Assembly: GCF_000283155.1 (NCBI RefSeq) | Contig: NW_004454207.1 | Location: 4,057,662 to 4,121,661 of the forward strand | From: Ceratotherium simum simum | Taxonomy: Eukaryota; Chordata; Mammalia; Perissodactyla; Rhinocerotidae | Direction of reading: 5' to 3' | Length of the DNA: 64,000 nucleotides | In this document: positions 23,880 through 35,487 of the stretch, in pieces | Position numbering within the stretch: the first letter of the stretch is position 1 | Layout of the letters: the number at the start of each line of letters is the position of its first letter | Translations under genes and position numbers: made by a program | The notes under the pieces: model-generated | The model's input: the letters and a program-made list of their open reading frames with translations, nothing else | What the model was told of the DNA's origin: nothing | Databases searched by the model: none

Positions 23880-24445
23880 TGCCTACTCATATATCATGAA
23901 AACAGTATCCTATATTTTCTTCATTGCTGTACTTTTACATTTATATCTACATTCTATCTGAAATTTATTTTTGTGTATGGTGTGAGGTAGTGGTCAAGTG
24001 GTAGTGGTCATTGTTTTTTCCATTTGGATATTTAAATAATCCAGGACCATTTATTGAAAAGATCCTTTCCCCCATTCCACTGCAGAGTTAATTTTGTCAT
24101 AAATCACGTGACTGTATATGGGTGAGTCTGTTTCTTGACTCTCTATTTTGTTCCAATGGTCTATTTGTCTCTCCTTGCACCAACACCACATGGACTTAAT
24201 TGCTTTAGCTTTATAATAAGTCTTGATATCTGGCAATGTCCTCCAGCTCTGTGCTTCTTCAAGATTGCCATGGACATTCCTGGCCTTTTCATTTCCATAT
24301 AAATTTTGCAGTCAGTTTGTACATTTTCACAATGATTGTGATTGCATCAAATCTATACATCAATTTGGAGAGAAATAGTATCTTTATAATATTAAGTCTT
24401 CCAATCCATATATATAGTATATCTAGAGGAGCAGGATCAAAGTTT
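23880..24445 (-). mobile_element. L1 LINE ORF2 fragment, antisense
   Basis: Reverse-complement L1 ORF2: 'gtgaggtagtggtcaagtggtag', 'tccaggaccatttattgaaaagatcctttcccc', 'tctattttgttccaatggtctatttgtct', 'tatcaaatctatacatcaatttggagagaa' and 'agtcttccaatccatat'. Broken by stops. Confidence 0.85.
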
Positions 24446-24785
24446 TAAAAGATCTGAAATAAATTCTGCTTCTCCTCAAGCATTTAGTTGAGTGCCAGGT
24501 ATGTCCTGAAAAAATAGGTGAAGAAGGTGAATGTTAGCTTCAGTCCTGCTCTCCAATCTTTTTGTCTTCTCCTCTCCCGTTCCTACCATCAAAAGCCCAG
24601 GAACTTCATGAATTCTTTTGGCTGTCTGGGCATTCGTCTCAACCTAACTCCACATCACTTCTCTCCGATCAAACTCACGCATCACACAGTAACACAATAC
24701 AGAATTATGATGAGTTACTCATTTAAGAAGTGTTAGTTATTTGGGAATTGTAGGCACTGTATCTGGAAATATTTTTTTTTTGATG

Positions 24786-25130
24786 TATCAGTAACTATGA
24801 TCACAATACTGCTGCATAACAAACAACCACAGAATCTCAGAGGCATACAGCAATAAGCTCACAAGTTTGAAGATCAGCTGAGGAATGGCTAATCTGAGAG
24901 GAGTGGGATGGAGAGGCTCTGCTCTCTGTGTCTCTCACTTTCCTCCCCCAAACAGGGAGATAGCCAGAGCAAGTTCTTCTCATGGTGATAGCAGAGGTGC
25001 AAGTGAGAAAGGCCAACCTCTCAAGTGCTTTGCAAACCTCGTGTCTCCTGACATCCCACGGTCTAATGTAAGTCAATAGACGAACTCAGAATCAAGGGAT
25101 GGGCAAGTATACTCTGCCCACAAAAACGGA
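24786..25130 (+). mobile_element. MLT1-like LTR, diverged
   Basis: Opens 'atactgctgcataacaaacaaccacagaatctcagaggcatacagcaataagctcac', then 'aggtgcaagtgagaaaggccaacctctcaagtgctttgc' and 'gggcaagtatactctgcccacaaa'. The layout parallels 7,822-8,290, so both probably come from one subfamily. Confidence 0.6.
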
Positions 25131-25354
25131 GGAGAGGTGAGTGAATAATTTTTAACAATAACTTAATATACCATAGTTGGGAACTCTTACAAGTTCTTCA
25201 ACCATATGAGCTTGTTAACTGCCAATGTATAATCAAATTCTGTTTCAATGAAATAACAGAAATTAACAGGTATGTTTATGTTGCCCTAAGAATTCCTTTG
25301 TTTCATATGTATCCAGTCCACATTTCATCAGTGATGTGATCTCTTATAAGATAT

Positions 25355-25850
25355 GACTCCAAAATACGTTTTATCAATCCTGTCCTCTCTTCTATCAGTT
25401 CACCATAACTTCAACCTGACCAAATTGGTTCCCTCTGCACTCTTCCCAGTCTCTGAGAATGGCCCATCCAAATCTCTAAGCAGAAGTCTGGGAAACATTC
25501 TTGATTATTTCCTTCTTTTGGCCACTCCTTATATTTAATCAATCCCCAAGCACTACGGATTATTTTTCCTAAAATTCTCTCAAATCAGACCACCTCATTT
25601 CATAGTCCAGGCCACCACATTTTTAATCTAGTCTACTGCACCAGCCTCCTAACTGGTCTCCATACTTCCTGACTTGATTCCCTCTAATCCAAATTCCATA
25701 TCTTAATCGAAGTGATTTTTCAAAAATATAAATCTGATAATGCCATTCCTCCTGCTTTCCAGCTAGATCCCACCATCCAACCCACTTACTAACTGGATAA
25801 TTGTGTCTGAAACTACTAATTGCCCCCATTATCCATTCTTCCTTCTGACA
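25355..25850 (+). mobile_element. L2 LINE fragment, sense
   Basis: 'agcctcctaactggtctccatacttcctgacttgattccc' and 'gaagtgatttttcaaaaatataaatctgataatgcc' are the sense L2 middle-3' region, preceded by a weaker 'ttgattatttccttcttttggcc' part. Confidence 0.7.
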
Positions 25851-26239
25851 TTTAGTAATAATGTCCTTGAGTTTTTGCTGTGCATATGACTGACCAGATA
25901 AAGACTGCATTTCCAGCCTCTCTTGCAATCATTTTACTAGGTACTGGCCAAAAGGATGTGAACAGAAGTGATGAGGGAAATATCTGGCTTATTTGCTTTG
26001 AAGGAAAGGAGCATGCCTTCCACACTCCTCCAGGAATACAACCAGTGGTGGGAGTTGGAATGGCCATTCAGATCATGAGATGGAAGCCATGGGTTGGAAA
26101 TTACAGAGCAACAAGACGGAAAGGGCCTGGGTACCCCACACTGTAGATCTGTCTTATCGTCCTGGATGATTTTTGATGGGAGTATTACATAAGGGAAAAT
26201 GAATGTCTATCTTGTTTAAGCCACTGATATTTTGGTGTC
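25851..26239. other. No gene seen; unassigned
   Basis: Overlapping open frames of 71-101 codons here run in and out of L2 sequence and carry no domain. The stretch may belong to another old repeat. Confidence 0.45.
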
Positions 26240-26715
26240 ATTGTTAGAGCAGCTGAGCCTAATATCATTGACTTCTGCACCTCTTTGCTGCCACATTATC
26301 TACAACTTCCCAACATAGCTAGCGATCTTTGCTTTGTCACATCTCTGTGCCCTTGCATGTGTGCCCTACTCATCTACCAGGTTAACTACCCATCCTTTCA
26401 AGAGTCAGCAAAAGTCTTTCCTCCTCGAAGCCTCCCTAAGGCCTCCATCTGTTGGGTATTTTTATAATGTCTATCCCTTGGTCTCCCATAGCATTCACAT
26501 TGTGCATTAATCTATTAAAGCACTTAATACACTGTGTTGAAAATGCGGTTTGCTCGTCTGTCTTACTTAATATGTCTTCTCTCTCAACTACCCCACCTAT
26601 TCTCTTACTGTGGGTTCCTGTAGGGCAGGATTGGTCTTTATCTCTTTATCCTGGGTACTTAACAGTGGGTGATAAGTAAATTCATTTTAAATGAGTAAAT
26701 GAATGAATGATTTCT
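26240..26715 (+). mobile_element. L2 LINE 3' terminus, sense
   Basis: 'cgaagcctccctaaggcctcc', 'tagcattcacattgtgcattaatc', 'tgtagggcaggattggtctttatctctttatcc' and the end '...aaatgagtaaatgaatgaatg' follow the L2 3' order. Confidence 0.7.
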
Positions 26716-27529
26716 ATGCACATTTAGTGAGCATATATCTTCTTGGGATGTGTTTTGTGTCTCCTCGAAAGAAGCAACATACTTGAGTCAGAGCATTTGT
26801 TAAATTATATGTTTTTGGTCTGTTTAGATATTTTTTGTATGCTTCAACTGAACTCTGGTTGGAAAGCTCTCTTTTTATTCAGATAAAAGAAATGAAAAAG
26901 TTTTCAGAGGGGAAAATTACTTAAATGTGAAGTGTCATTTTGATTTAAAATAAAAATCACTTGCCTGGTAAAATCTCAGGTTTTGCTTGATCTCAGGAAG
27001 AGACAAAGTATTTCTAAACCTATTATATTTACATCTACGACTCCAGTTTCTTTGAAGTTGCCTATTGAGACTAATAAAAAAACGGAAAAACTCCCACTGC
27101 TCCTGAACAAAAAACGTGTTTATGTCTGAACTGCCTTTAAGGACCTACCTCTCTAAGAAGCAGTCACACATATGTGCCTTCCCCATCTGCCATTTGTTTG
27201 TCCTTCCCTGAGGGCCAGTCTTCTCTTCTTCCTCCTTGAAAGGCCATTTCCTTCTCCTCCAGCCCAAAGACAAGTTCCTTCTGATTCATTAAGTGACAAA
27301 AGGAGAGTCCCAATTCCAGAAGATAATAGGACCTAGGATTGTTACCTGATAGTTAGTGACATTTGAAAACCTTTAATTTTCTATTGCCTTTGAGTGATAG
27401 CTAAATTGCTGGGCAGAAGGCAGAACTGAAGATGCTTGGTTACATATATTCCCTTTTTGTGTACCTAAAACCTCAAGATTGGGTTTAAGAATCCCTTTAA
27501 TGTACGTTTTCAGTTAATTGATCCCTTTT
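26716..27529. other. No gene seen; unassigned
   Basis: AT-rich with a pyrimidine-rich block at 27,180-27,265. No repeat family recognised. Confidence 0.5.
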
Positions 27530-28180
27530 TCTAATAATAATGTTTTCTAAACAATATATGGTCATTATAGAAAATACAGACAATAGTTAAATAAAACTAA
27601 CAAAATTTAAATTATTCCTAATTTCAACAATATATACTCATGGAAAATATAGACCATATAGTTAAATAAAAATAATAATATTTAAATTATCCATCTAGCT
27701 CAACATCTAGACAGGACCACTATTAAAGTCTGTGTGTGTATATATATACACACACACATATATATACATATATAATATACATATGTACACACATTTTTAA
27801 ACAAAAACATAAAAATATTGTACATGTTATTTCTTAACCTACTTTTTCACTTTATAATATATAATGAACATTAACATTCCCTAATTTGTAATTATTCTTC
27901 CACAATATTATTCTAATGGCTGGATTATATTCCACTGTGTGATTATATAATAATTAATTTGCTCATTCCCCACTTGGTGCATATTTAGGCTGATTCCAAT
28001 TTCTTCCCTGAACATAATTTTATCAAATACCCCTGTAGCCATAGATTTTCAAAGCCCCATGATTTTCGCCCCTTAGGATAAATTCCTAGAAGTAGATTTG
28101 CTAGGTCAAAAGATATGCAAAATACAAATTAAGTCGTTTCATATGCATTACCAAATTGCCTTTTCCGGATTTATTTTAAT
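27530..28180 (-). mobile_element. Old L1M LINE 3' end, antisense, with internal microsatellite
   Basis: 'ttataatatataatgaacattaacattcc', 'attatattccactgtgtgattatata', 'taggctgattccaatttcttcc', 'taggataaattcctagaagtagatttgctaggtcaaaagatatgc' and 'caaattgccttttcc' are the antisense L1M3/L1ME-type 3' region. A TG/TA/CA/TA microsatellite (27,731-27,785) sits in it. Confidence 0.75.
27731..27785. repeat. Compound TG/TA/CA microsatellite, palindromic
   Basis: The part 27,731-27,756 (TG run, TA core, CA run) is a perfect 26-base palindrome. TA and CA repeats continue to about 27,785. Confidence 0.9.
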
Positions 28181-29195
28181 ACTTATATATTGCTTTTCAG
28201 TTATAAGCAGCATGCCTCATAAGCTTATTCTATCTTTTGTTCACTTCCTATGATCTCTGGGAACGCTGAGGGACATAGGATATTATGAGCTGTGGTTGTG
28301 CTACCTGCTGACAGTGCAAGCAGAGCTGAATGCATGTCAGATACACACTGGTGTCTGCCTTGCTAGGGATCATCTTTACAGAGAGGCCCCTAAAACCATG
28401 CCTTTAGCCCTTATTGTGGCCTCTTGGGAAATAGCCAGCCAAAGTTTCAAATCTCAAGTCAGGTGCCAGGTCAGCAATAGCTAAAAGGGCCCATTGCTGG
28501 CATTTCATTTTTAAAGGCTGGTCAAAGTACATGCCAGTGGCAGACTTCTTGTCTATTCCTAAGTATCAGCTTTTTCACTGAGTGTATTTCACAAATGGTA
28601 ATGTTCTCACAATCCTTGCTACATAGAAACTGCTAAAAGAAATCACTGTTGCAGGGGTGGAGTGGTGGTGGTGGCATGTAATGGTTAATGTAAATTCAAA
28701 AGGGAATATGAATACATTACCGGCATGGCCATCTTCCCATAACAGTGCGTTGCTCATAGTAGGCAGTCAGAAAACGTCTGTTGAAAATTGAATAGTTAAC
28801 TGAATGAACGCTGTCTGTTATTCTTGATGCGTAAAAGAGTTTGTGCATGGTTGTAGTACTTTAGACTCTAGTCATGGCTGGGGCACAGCCACATTCTTCT
28901 TGAGTCTCACTGAAGTCTGCAAGAAGATATGAGTGGAGCTAGAAATGTGGGTCAGAAAGAGTAAGACTAACCATTATTACAGACATCACAGTTCTGTTGA
29001 TTAGTTGTGAATAAGGTGAGTGAGACAGCACAATTAGGACTGGGAAGTTTGGATAATAATGATAACTCTAATTAATCCTGGAATTGGGTGTTTACTTTTT
29101 TAGGGGATCAGATTGGCAACAAGTCTTGTGTGACAAGAAATAAGACTATGCCCATTAGAGGGGATCAGAAATCTCTTTGGAACCCTGCCTGATAT

Positions 29196-29198
<3 letters not shown>
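28181..29198. other. No gene seen; unassigned
   Basis: No repeat family recognised. A G-rich 'ggggtggagtggtggtggtgg' lies near 28,655-28,675. Confidence 0.5.

Positions 29199-29233
<35 letters not shown>
29199..29233. repeat. (AC)17 microsatellite, uninterrupted
   Basis: Thirty-five bases of pure AC, the longest perfect dinucleotide run of this kind in the window and a likely length-variable marker. Confidence 0.95.
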
Positions 29234-29235
<2 letters not shown>

Positions 29236-29289
29236 TTCTTTGATGCTGTGCAGAAGACAGTAATTATTTGGCATTTTTAGAAAAGAATC

Positions 29290-29852
29290 TGTATTCATTA
29301 TCTATTGCTGCATAACAAATTACCCCCAAATTTAGTGGCTTAAAACAGTACACATTTATTGTCTCATAGTTTCTGTGGGTCAGGAATCCACGTATGGTTT
29401 TACTGGGTCTACTGTCTCAGGGTCTCTAACAAGGCCACTGCCATCTCAAGGCTTAACTTAGAAGGATTTGTTTCCTAGCTCATTGATGAGGTTGTTGAAC
29501 CCCTGTTGGGCTGATGGCCTCAGTTCCTCACTGTCTTTCGGTCAGAGGCCTCCCTCAGTTCCTTGCCATGTGGTATCTCCTTAGGGCACCACCCAATATC
29601 ACATCTCGCTTCTTTAGAGCAAGCAAATGAAAAGGCAAGAGAGTGCAAGTAAGATAGAAGAAAGTCACAGTGATTTGGAAATTTTGTTATTTCCAATAGA
29701 GGAAGTAACATCCCATCACTTTTGCTGTATTCAATTTTTAGAACAAGTTGCTATAGTGGTCCAGGCCATGCTCAAAAGGAGTAGATTATACATGGGCATG
29801 AATATCAGTTGGTGGGGATCCTTCAGGCCATCTTAGAAGTTTGCCTGCCACA
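29290..29852 (+). mobile_element. MLT1-like (MaLR) solo LTR, near full length
   Basis: The best preserved member in the window: TG at 29,290, 'tatctattgctgcataacaaattacccccaaatttagtggcttaaaac', 'tttctgtgggtcaggaatcc', 'tcagttccttgccatgtgg', 'gtaacatcccatcacttttgctgtattc', 'cttagaagtttgcctgccaca' ending in CA. Flanks gaatc (29,285-29,289) and gaacc (29,853-29,857) fit a worn 5-bp target duplication. No retroviral genes. Confidence 0.85.
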
Positions 29853-29933
29853 GAACCCATGAAGGGAAGTGGGTATATCTCTATATCTACCCACCTGTCC
29901 ATCCACCTACCCATCTATATCTATCTTTCCATC

Positions 29934-29981
<48 letters not shown>

Positions 29982-29994
29982 CCTACCTACCTAC
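29934..29994. repeat. (ATCT)n microsatellite
   Basis: About eleven consecutive ATCT units (29,937-29,980), then ACCT units. Upstream from 29,870 the sequence is a decayed version of the same tetranucleotide. The 61-codon frame rich in SIYL repeats here is only the translation of the microsatellite. Confidence 0.95.
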
Positions 29995-30189
29995 ACATCT
30001 CTATGAAGATTCCACTAGTTAAATAGCTCATGGACAATATCTGTGGCCTAGATTAGCTTTATAGACCTTTATCTCCTCAAAACTGTCTATTGATTCCACT
30101 AGTTCCTCACCCTTTGTCCTCCATAAGAAACACCTTGTTTAGTATCAGATTGAGAAGGATATTATGGCATCATTATCATCAGCAGCAAC

Positions 30190-30420
30190 AAGACCAACAA
30201 ACTTTTATTGGGCAACTGCTCTATGTAAGGAACATGCAAAGACTGCAAGGACATTAAGTTCATTTATCCATTTTTAAAAAAGTTACTGAGCATTGATTGA
30301 GTGTCCCCCATCTACTCTATGCAAAGCATTTCAAAGATGCGAAGATGAATATGAATGTCCCATTAAATGTTTGTCTAGTTAAAGTCATTAAAAGAGGTCC
30401 AGAGCCCACGCTCATGGGGA
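30190..30420 (-). mobile_element. MIR/L2 3' ends, antisense, diverged
   Basis: 'aacttttattgggcaactgctctatgtaaggaacatgcaaag' (30,199-30,240) resembles a reversed MIR or L2 end, and 'ttactgagcattgattgagtgtcccccatctactctatgcaaagc' (30,283-30,327) a reversed L2 end. Low resolution. Confidence 0.5.
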
Positions 30421-30583
30421 GATTCTAGACTTGTCCCAGCAAAGAGGAGGTAGTGCCCAGTTTGGTCCCACTATACAAGTCCTTCTCCCAACAGCTTTCC
30501 ACTTCAGTGTAGCTGGGGTGACCTCCACAGGCTGTGTTGGAACTTTGAGGGTAATCCCATGCTGTCAACACAGCCAGCTAGAA

Positions 30584-30741
30584 CAGTGGTTCTTAAAGTG
30601 TGGTGCTGGATCACCAGGGAACCTGTTAAAGATGCATAGTCTCAGGCCCTACCCCTGACACCAAATCAAAATGTCTAGGGTTGAGGCTCAGCAATCTGTG
30701 TTTTAAGAAGCCTTCCAGGTGATTCAATTTGAGAGCCATTG
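30584..30741. mobile_element. MER3/MER58-type hAT MITE
   Basis: Starts 'cagtggttcttaaagtgtggtgctggatcacc' and ends 'cagcaatctgtgttttaagaagccttccaggtgattcaatttgagagcca'. It is in the opposite orientation to the copy at 20,961. Confidence 0.85.
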
Positions 30742-30999
30742 ACCCAGAAGATTCCTGCCCTTACTTCATAGTAACCAGGTTTTTTCCCCAATCCTAGAGA
30801 TTACTTGGATCCACATTCCAGGGTGGGCTTAGCCCCAAAGCCCCCTAAAAATTCTGACTTGAAAGTCACCCTTTCTTCTGTTGTCTTTCAGCTACCTGTT
30901 GCTTCTCCATCTTTTTCCCTTCTTCCCTCTATGCACCCCACTGTACCCCTGTACAGGAACTCTTGCTCTGTTCTTTAAGTCACTGCTAAATAAAATTCA

Positions 31000-31260
31000 A
31001 GAAGCTAGCCATCTCACTATGGAGACAGATGCACACATAATTGAAGCACGGTCAGAATGACATAAGTCCTAGTAATGATCAAAGTGGAGATAAACGTTGG
31101 CAGAATCCTGGGGGAGGATTATTTTGTTCCAGCAGGGAGGATTGGAGATGGTGTTACAGAAGAGGCAGCACTTGATCTGAGCTTTGGAGAATGAGAAGCA
31201 TTTTAACAGATTGAGAAGTGGGGGAATTAGTGTTTCGACATACACCTGAAATGATGTGCA
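31000..31260 (-). mobile_element. L2 LINE fragment, antisense
   Basis: 'gagacagatgcacacataattgaagcacggtcagaatg', 'aagaggcagcacttgatctgagctttggagaatgagaag' match antisense L2 order, plausibly continuing the L2 end at 30,285 across the MITE at 30,584. Confidence 0.55.
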
Positions 31261-31329
31261 GAGTTGCGTGCTTAGAGGTGCATCTCTGCAGGTACGGCCA
31301 CTGCAATGGGAGCTTTTCCCAACGTGTAG

Positions 31330-31620
31330 CATTATCTGTTTTTAACCTGGATTCATTCTGATCTGCCTCAGCCGCCTTTAAGAAAGTCGATTGTCCAGAT
31401 TTCTCTCTCCTTTCTCATCTCATAAATATCCTGAATTTTCTCCTTCATGGGATTAGCATCTTACAAACAAGTTGGAGCAGACACATTCGTAGCTAATGGA
31501 GACAATCTGAGAGTTAATAGCCTGGACAAGCCTTAATAGCTAAGATCATATGAAAGTAATTTCACTTTAGTCTTAGTACAATAAGTCATCATAGCAGGTT
31601 TATAATCTTATGGATCTGGG
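31330..31620. promoter_or_regulatory. Candidate noncoding conserved segment
   Basis: Repeat-free block with developmental-type motif words: gattgtcc and gacaatc (SOX-like) and gctaatgg and ttaatag (homeodomain-like). Seen as words only; conservation is untested. Confidence 0.2.
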
Positions 31621-31771
31621 TGATGAGTTGAGGGGTTTGGTTGGAAAAGAGGAGGAGAGTGGGTGGTTAAGAAAAGTTTTTAATTTCCAAAAAAAGAGAA
31701 AGAGCCCAGAGGAGATAAATGAGCATTACTGATCTTGTTTTACTTAGATTTAGAAGGTAATGATGGATTAG

Positions 31772-31990
31772 AGGGATTCTCAAGGGGGAAAATTTTGCCC
31801 TCAAGGAGATATTTAGCAATATTTCAAGACATTTTTGGTTGTCACAATGAAGCAGGGGAGCTACTGGCATCTAGTAGATAGACATCATGGATGTGGCTAA
31901 GCATCCTACAATGCATAGGACAGCCCTCCCCCCAACACCAAAGAATTATCCAGTCCAAAATGTCAACAGTGCTGAGGTTGAGAAACCTTG
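31772..31990 (+). mobile_element. MER20-type hAT-Charlie MITE
   Basis: Matches MER20: 'ttttgccctcaaggagatatttagcaat', 'agacatttttggttgtcacaa', 'gctactggcatctagtagatagac', 'gctaagcatcctacaatgcataggacagccc', 'aagaattatccagtccaaaatgtcaacagtgctgaggttgagaaacc'. MER20 copies have been linked to endometrial enhancers in placental mammals; whether this one acts so is unknown. Confidence 0.93.
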
Positions 31991-32930
31991 GATTAAAAGT
32001 ACATTCAACACCTATCAGATTGGCTAAAATAAAATATAGTGACACACCAAGTGCTGGCAAGGATGTGGAGAAACCAAATAGAATCACTCATGCACTGCTG
32101 GTGGGAATGTAAAATGGTATAGCCTCTCAGGAAAACAGTTTGGTAGGTTTTTGTAAAACTAAACCTGTAATCACTATACGACCCAGGAAATGTACTCTTG
32201 GGCATTTAATCAAGAGTAATGGAAATTTATGTTCCCACAAAAACCTGTGCACAAGTAACGAAAGCAGCTCTATTCATGATAACCCCAAACTGGAAACAAC
32301 ACAGGTGTCCTTCAAAGGGCGAATGGTAAAACAAACTATTCTACATCCATACCATGGAATATTATTCAGCAGTAAAATGAACAGACTATTGATACATGCA
32401 ACAACTTGGATGAATCTCCTGAGAATTACAATGAGTGAAAAAGGAAAATTGCAAAAGGTTACATACTATATGATTCCATTTACATAACATTCTTGACATG
32501 AATAAACTATAGAAATGCAGCACAGATTACTGGTTGCCAGGGGGTAAGGACAGGGGAGCAGGGGAGCAGGTAGGAGGTAGGTATGCTTTTAAAAGGGCAA
32601 TACAGAGGATTCTTGTGATGACGGAACTGTTCAGGATCTTGGTTGTAGTGGTGGATAGACAACCCTACACATGTGATCAACTTTCATGGAAGTAAACACA
32701 CACATAGACACACACACACGGGTACAAATAAAACTGGGGGAATCTGAGTAAGATGAGTGGATTGTGTCAATATCAATATCCTGATTGTGATATTGTACTA
32801 TGGTTTTGCAAGATGCTATTATTAAGTGAAACCAAATAAAAGGTACATAGACTGTCTCTGTATTATTTCTTACAACTGCATGTGAATGTATAATTATCTC
32901 AAAATAAAAAATTAAAAAATCTATTCATCT
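31991..32930 (+). mobile_element. Old L1 LINE 3' region with A tail, sense
   Basis: Abuts the MER20. Order: 'cctatcagattggctaaaat', 'gtgctggcaaggatgtggagaaacc', 'cactgctggtgggaatgtaaaatggta', 'ccatggaatattattcagcag', 'attactggttgccag', '...atgtataattatctcaaaataaaaaattaaaaaa'. A 115-codon frame at 32,140-32,487 is a by-product of this L1. Confidence 0.9.
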
Positions 32931-33360
32931 CTACATACTTTGAGAACATTAATGGTTTGATTTGCATAACCTTTCAGTAGATAATAACTTTTCTTTTTTC
33001 TGCTCAATCCGTTGTGATTTTTGTCTTCTTTCCTCAAATTAAGTGTAAGGCCTCAAGGTAAAACAAAGTATATTCACCCTTATTGATAATATCTCTATGT
33101 CATTGGATACAAAAATTATAGTAATCCCCATCCACCTTACCATTTTTGTTTGCAAATGCCACTGTCCCTCCTAACTACATATGCTTCACTAGGCTAAGAA
33201 AACATAGCCTGTTGGCATCAGTACAAATACAGCACTTGAAATAAGGACATCTTTTATTAGACTGTAACTCACCTCCAATATATTATGATTCATAATACTA
33301 AAGAAGAATAATATAAAACATAAGCTCATCAGAGATTATAAATATAAAAGAGTGACATTT
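32931..33360. other. No gene seen; unassigned
   Basis: AT-rich sequence between the L1 tail and an ERE. Confidence 0.5.
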
Positions 33361-33571
33361 AAAGAACACTAAAGAGCCAGCCCTGATGGCCTAGTGGTTA
33401 AAGTTAGGCGCGCTCCGCTTCGGGGACCCGGGTTCCATTCCCTGGCGTGGAACTACAACTATTGGTCTGTCAGTAGCCATGCTGTGGTGGCAACTCACAT
33501 AGAACTAGAGGGACCTACAACTAGAATGTACGACTGTACTGGGGCTTTGGGGAGGGAAAACAAAGAAAACT
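33361..33571 (+). mobile_element. ERE-type SINE, second subtype, sense
   Basis: Starts 'gagccagccctgatggcctagtggttaaag' (tRNA-derived A-box region), has the B-box-like ggttccattcc at 33,431-33,441, then 'gtctgtcagtagccatgctgtggtggcaactcacatagaactagag' and 'tactggggctttggggagggaaaac'. Imperfect flanking repeats aaagaacact (33,361-33,370) and aaagaaaact (33,562-33,571) fit a target duplication with one change. It differs from the subtypes at 16,799 and 41,534 in its body. Confidence 0.85.
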
Positions 33572-34770
33572 GAAGTTTTCAAAATAGCTCTTTCATTCCA
33601 AGTTTTATTTAGTCAAAATTCCTAATTAATATATGTTTAATTAGAACTCCACAGACATCACCCACGTAAATATTGAGCCTAATGTGTTTATTCTCCTGTT
33701 AATTTGTCACTGCTAAGAATACATCTTTATTTCTTCTGTTCAGGGTGAAAAGTGATTTGCCAAACCAGTTCCCTGTTGCAGTGGTGCTAGTAGCTTTGCT
33801 TCTAAATCAGAGCCTCTATCACACCTCTAGTACTAATGAGAATTCAGAGTGATGGATCAAAGATATAAAATCTGCTTTGTAAAATGAGGGATATTGCTAT
33901 TTCTGAACCTATGGAAAGTAGAAAGCAATAGGAGAGGGTGAGGTTATGTCTTTCAACTCTCTCCTGTTTGATTTATTTGACAAATAGAATATAGTCATAG
34001 CCTACATGTTAGGACAAGATAGAACCAGATTGTCAGCATGATTTCAGAGAAACATCTGGAAAATCACATAGGACAAAGATATTTTATGCCTATGAATGGT
34101 GAAAGAGAATTTCTCTTTAGTTAGTGAGCAGTATGGTAATTTAAGAAATTATCTGGCAAATTTTTTTGAGGATAAAATTGGACTAATTAAGGCTCAATAG
34201 TCTACTTGCTTGACTAAAAGTGATGTTTGTTTTCAACAATGATTTTGATAACTGAATGAGCATTTCCTAGTGCCCAGGAAGATGTTGAAAAATCATTTGA
34301 TGGTGGGGATCATTGTCTTGATCCTGTTTTTAATGGAAATGTCTCTATTTTACTATTTAGTAAGAGTTTGCTCTTGGTCCCTGATAAATATGCTTGCTCA
34401 AGTTAAAGACATACATTTCTATTTATAACTTAACTAATAATTTTTATCATGAATTTCTGTTCATGATAGCACATGAATCTATTAAGATAATCATATGGCT
34501 TTTTCCTCTTTAATTGTGTCAATTGTTTCCTGATGCTGAATTATCCTTGTATTTCTTCTGTGTGGTGTATTATTCTTGTAAAATCCACTTTAATAATCAA
34601 TTTGCTAATGTTTGTAGTATATTTATAAATGAGATTGGTTGCTAGTTTTCCTTTGGGGAATAAGGTTGTCCTTATCTGATTAGCATGTTAGAGTTAGCTT
34701 AGTCTCTTAGAAATAAATTTGAACTTTTATCTTTTCTGTAGCTTTGGAATAGTTTAAATAGAATACATAT
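33572..34770. other. No gene seen; unassigned
   Basis: AT-rich, no open frame. The part from about 34,460 to 34,760 reads like old antisense L1 ORF2 ('ttcctctttaattgtgtcaattg', 'gatgctgaattatccttgtatttctt', 'aataatcaatttgctaatgtttg'). Confidence 0.5.
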
Positions 34771-34937
34771 AATTGGGTACATGTGTGTGGTGATGGGTTG
34801 TAATTAGTATTTTGGTGGTGAACATGATGTAATCTATGCAGAAATAGGGGTACAATGATGTACACCTGAAATTTTTACAATGTTATAAACCAATGTTACT
34901 GCAATAAACAAAAAATTAAAAAAAAAAAAAAAAAAAA
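34771..34937 (+). mobile_element. L1 LINE 3' end with poly(A), sense
   Basis: Nearly the same 3' terminus as 1-179, ending in an A run of about 20. Severely 5' truncated (about 150 bases). Short matching flanks acatat at 34,765-34,770 and 34,937-34,942 are compatible with a small target duplication. Confidence 0.9.
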
Positions 34938-35487
34938 CATATTATCTTTTCCTTCAATATATGATAGCCCTATTCCGTAGAACTATCTGGTCATATGGCT
35001 TCTGGGGGGGGAGGGAGAATTTTGACAATTTAAAAAAATTTCTTTTATGGTCTATTCAGTCTTTTTAACTCTATGTGGGTCAGGTTTAATAATTTTTATT
35101 TTCTTTGAAAAATGTTCCAATCATGTAGATTTTCAAAGCTATTGGCATATAACCATAATTCTCTTGCATGCTTTTGCATGCCTTGGGCAAAGCATAATTT
35201 GAAAATATTTACCTTCTTTATACTAGCTATTGTATAAAAAAATTTCTGGATTTAGGGAGACCGATATCCTGTCCTAGGCACGGGAAAAATCAGGTCTCAG
35301 TCTCTTAACTGTCCTCTACCTTCAATAAGGCTTGCTTTAAACACAGTCAGAATTGGCAGGTGCCTAGATGACGTGTATTGAAGGGAAACAAAAGCCTCTT
35401 TGCCCCAAATTCTTTACTACTTCTTGATCACAATAATGAGGAATTCCATCAATTAGTCTCTTGTCTAGATTAAATTTAAACCTACAT
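34938..35487. other. No gene seen; unassigned
   Basis: Possibly more antisense L1-like sequence ('tggtctattcagtctttttaactct' near 35,048), then unassigned. A G8 run lies near 35,003-35,012. Confidence 0.45.

Noticed and set aside
24104..24113. A second CACGTG E-box (tcacgtgac)
   Set aside because: Lies inside antisense L1 ORF2, so it is explained by the repeat. It also shows that a lone E-box carries little weight.
29841..30026. Low-complexity protein of repeated SIYL units
   Set aside because: It is the translation of an ATCT microsatellite.
32140..32487. 115-codon open frame
   Set aside because: Lies inside an L1 3' region and is its out-of-frame by-product.
33371..33450. A functional tRNA gene
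   Set aside because: A- and B-box-like words are present, but the body and tail are those of an ERE SINE, and the sequence does not give a complete cloverleaf.
34445..34468. 9-bp inverted repeat tatcatgaa / ttcatgata
   Set aside because: A few repeats of this length with short loops are expected by chance in 64 kb.
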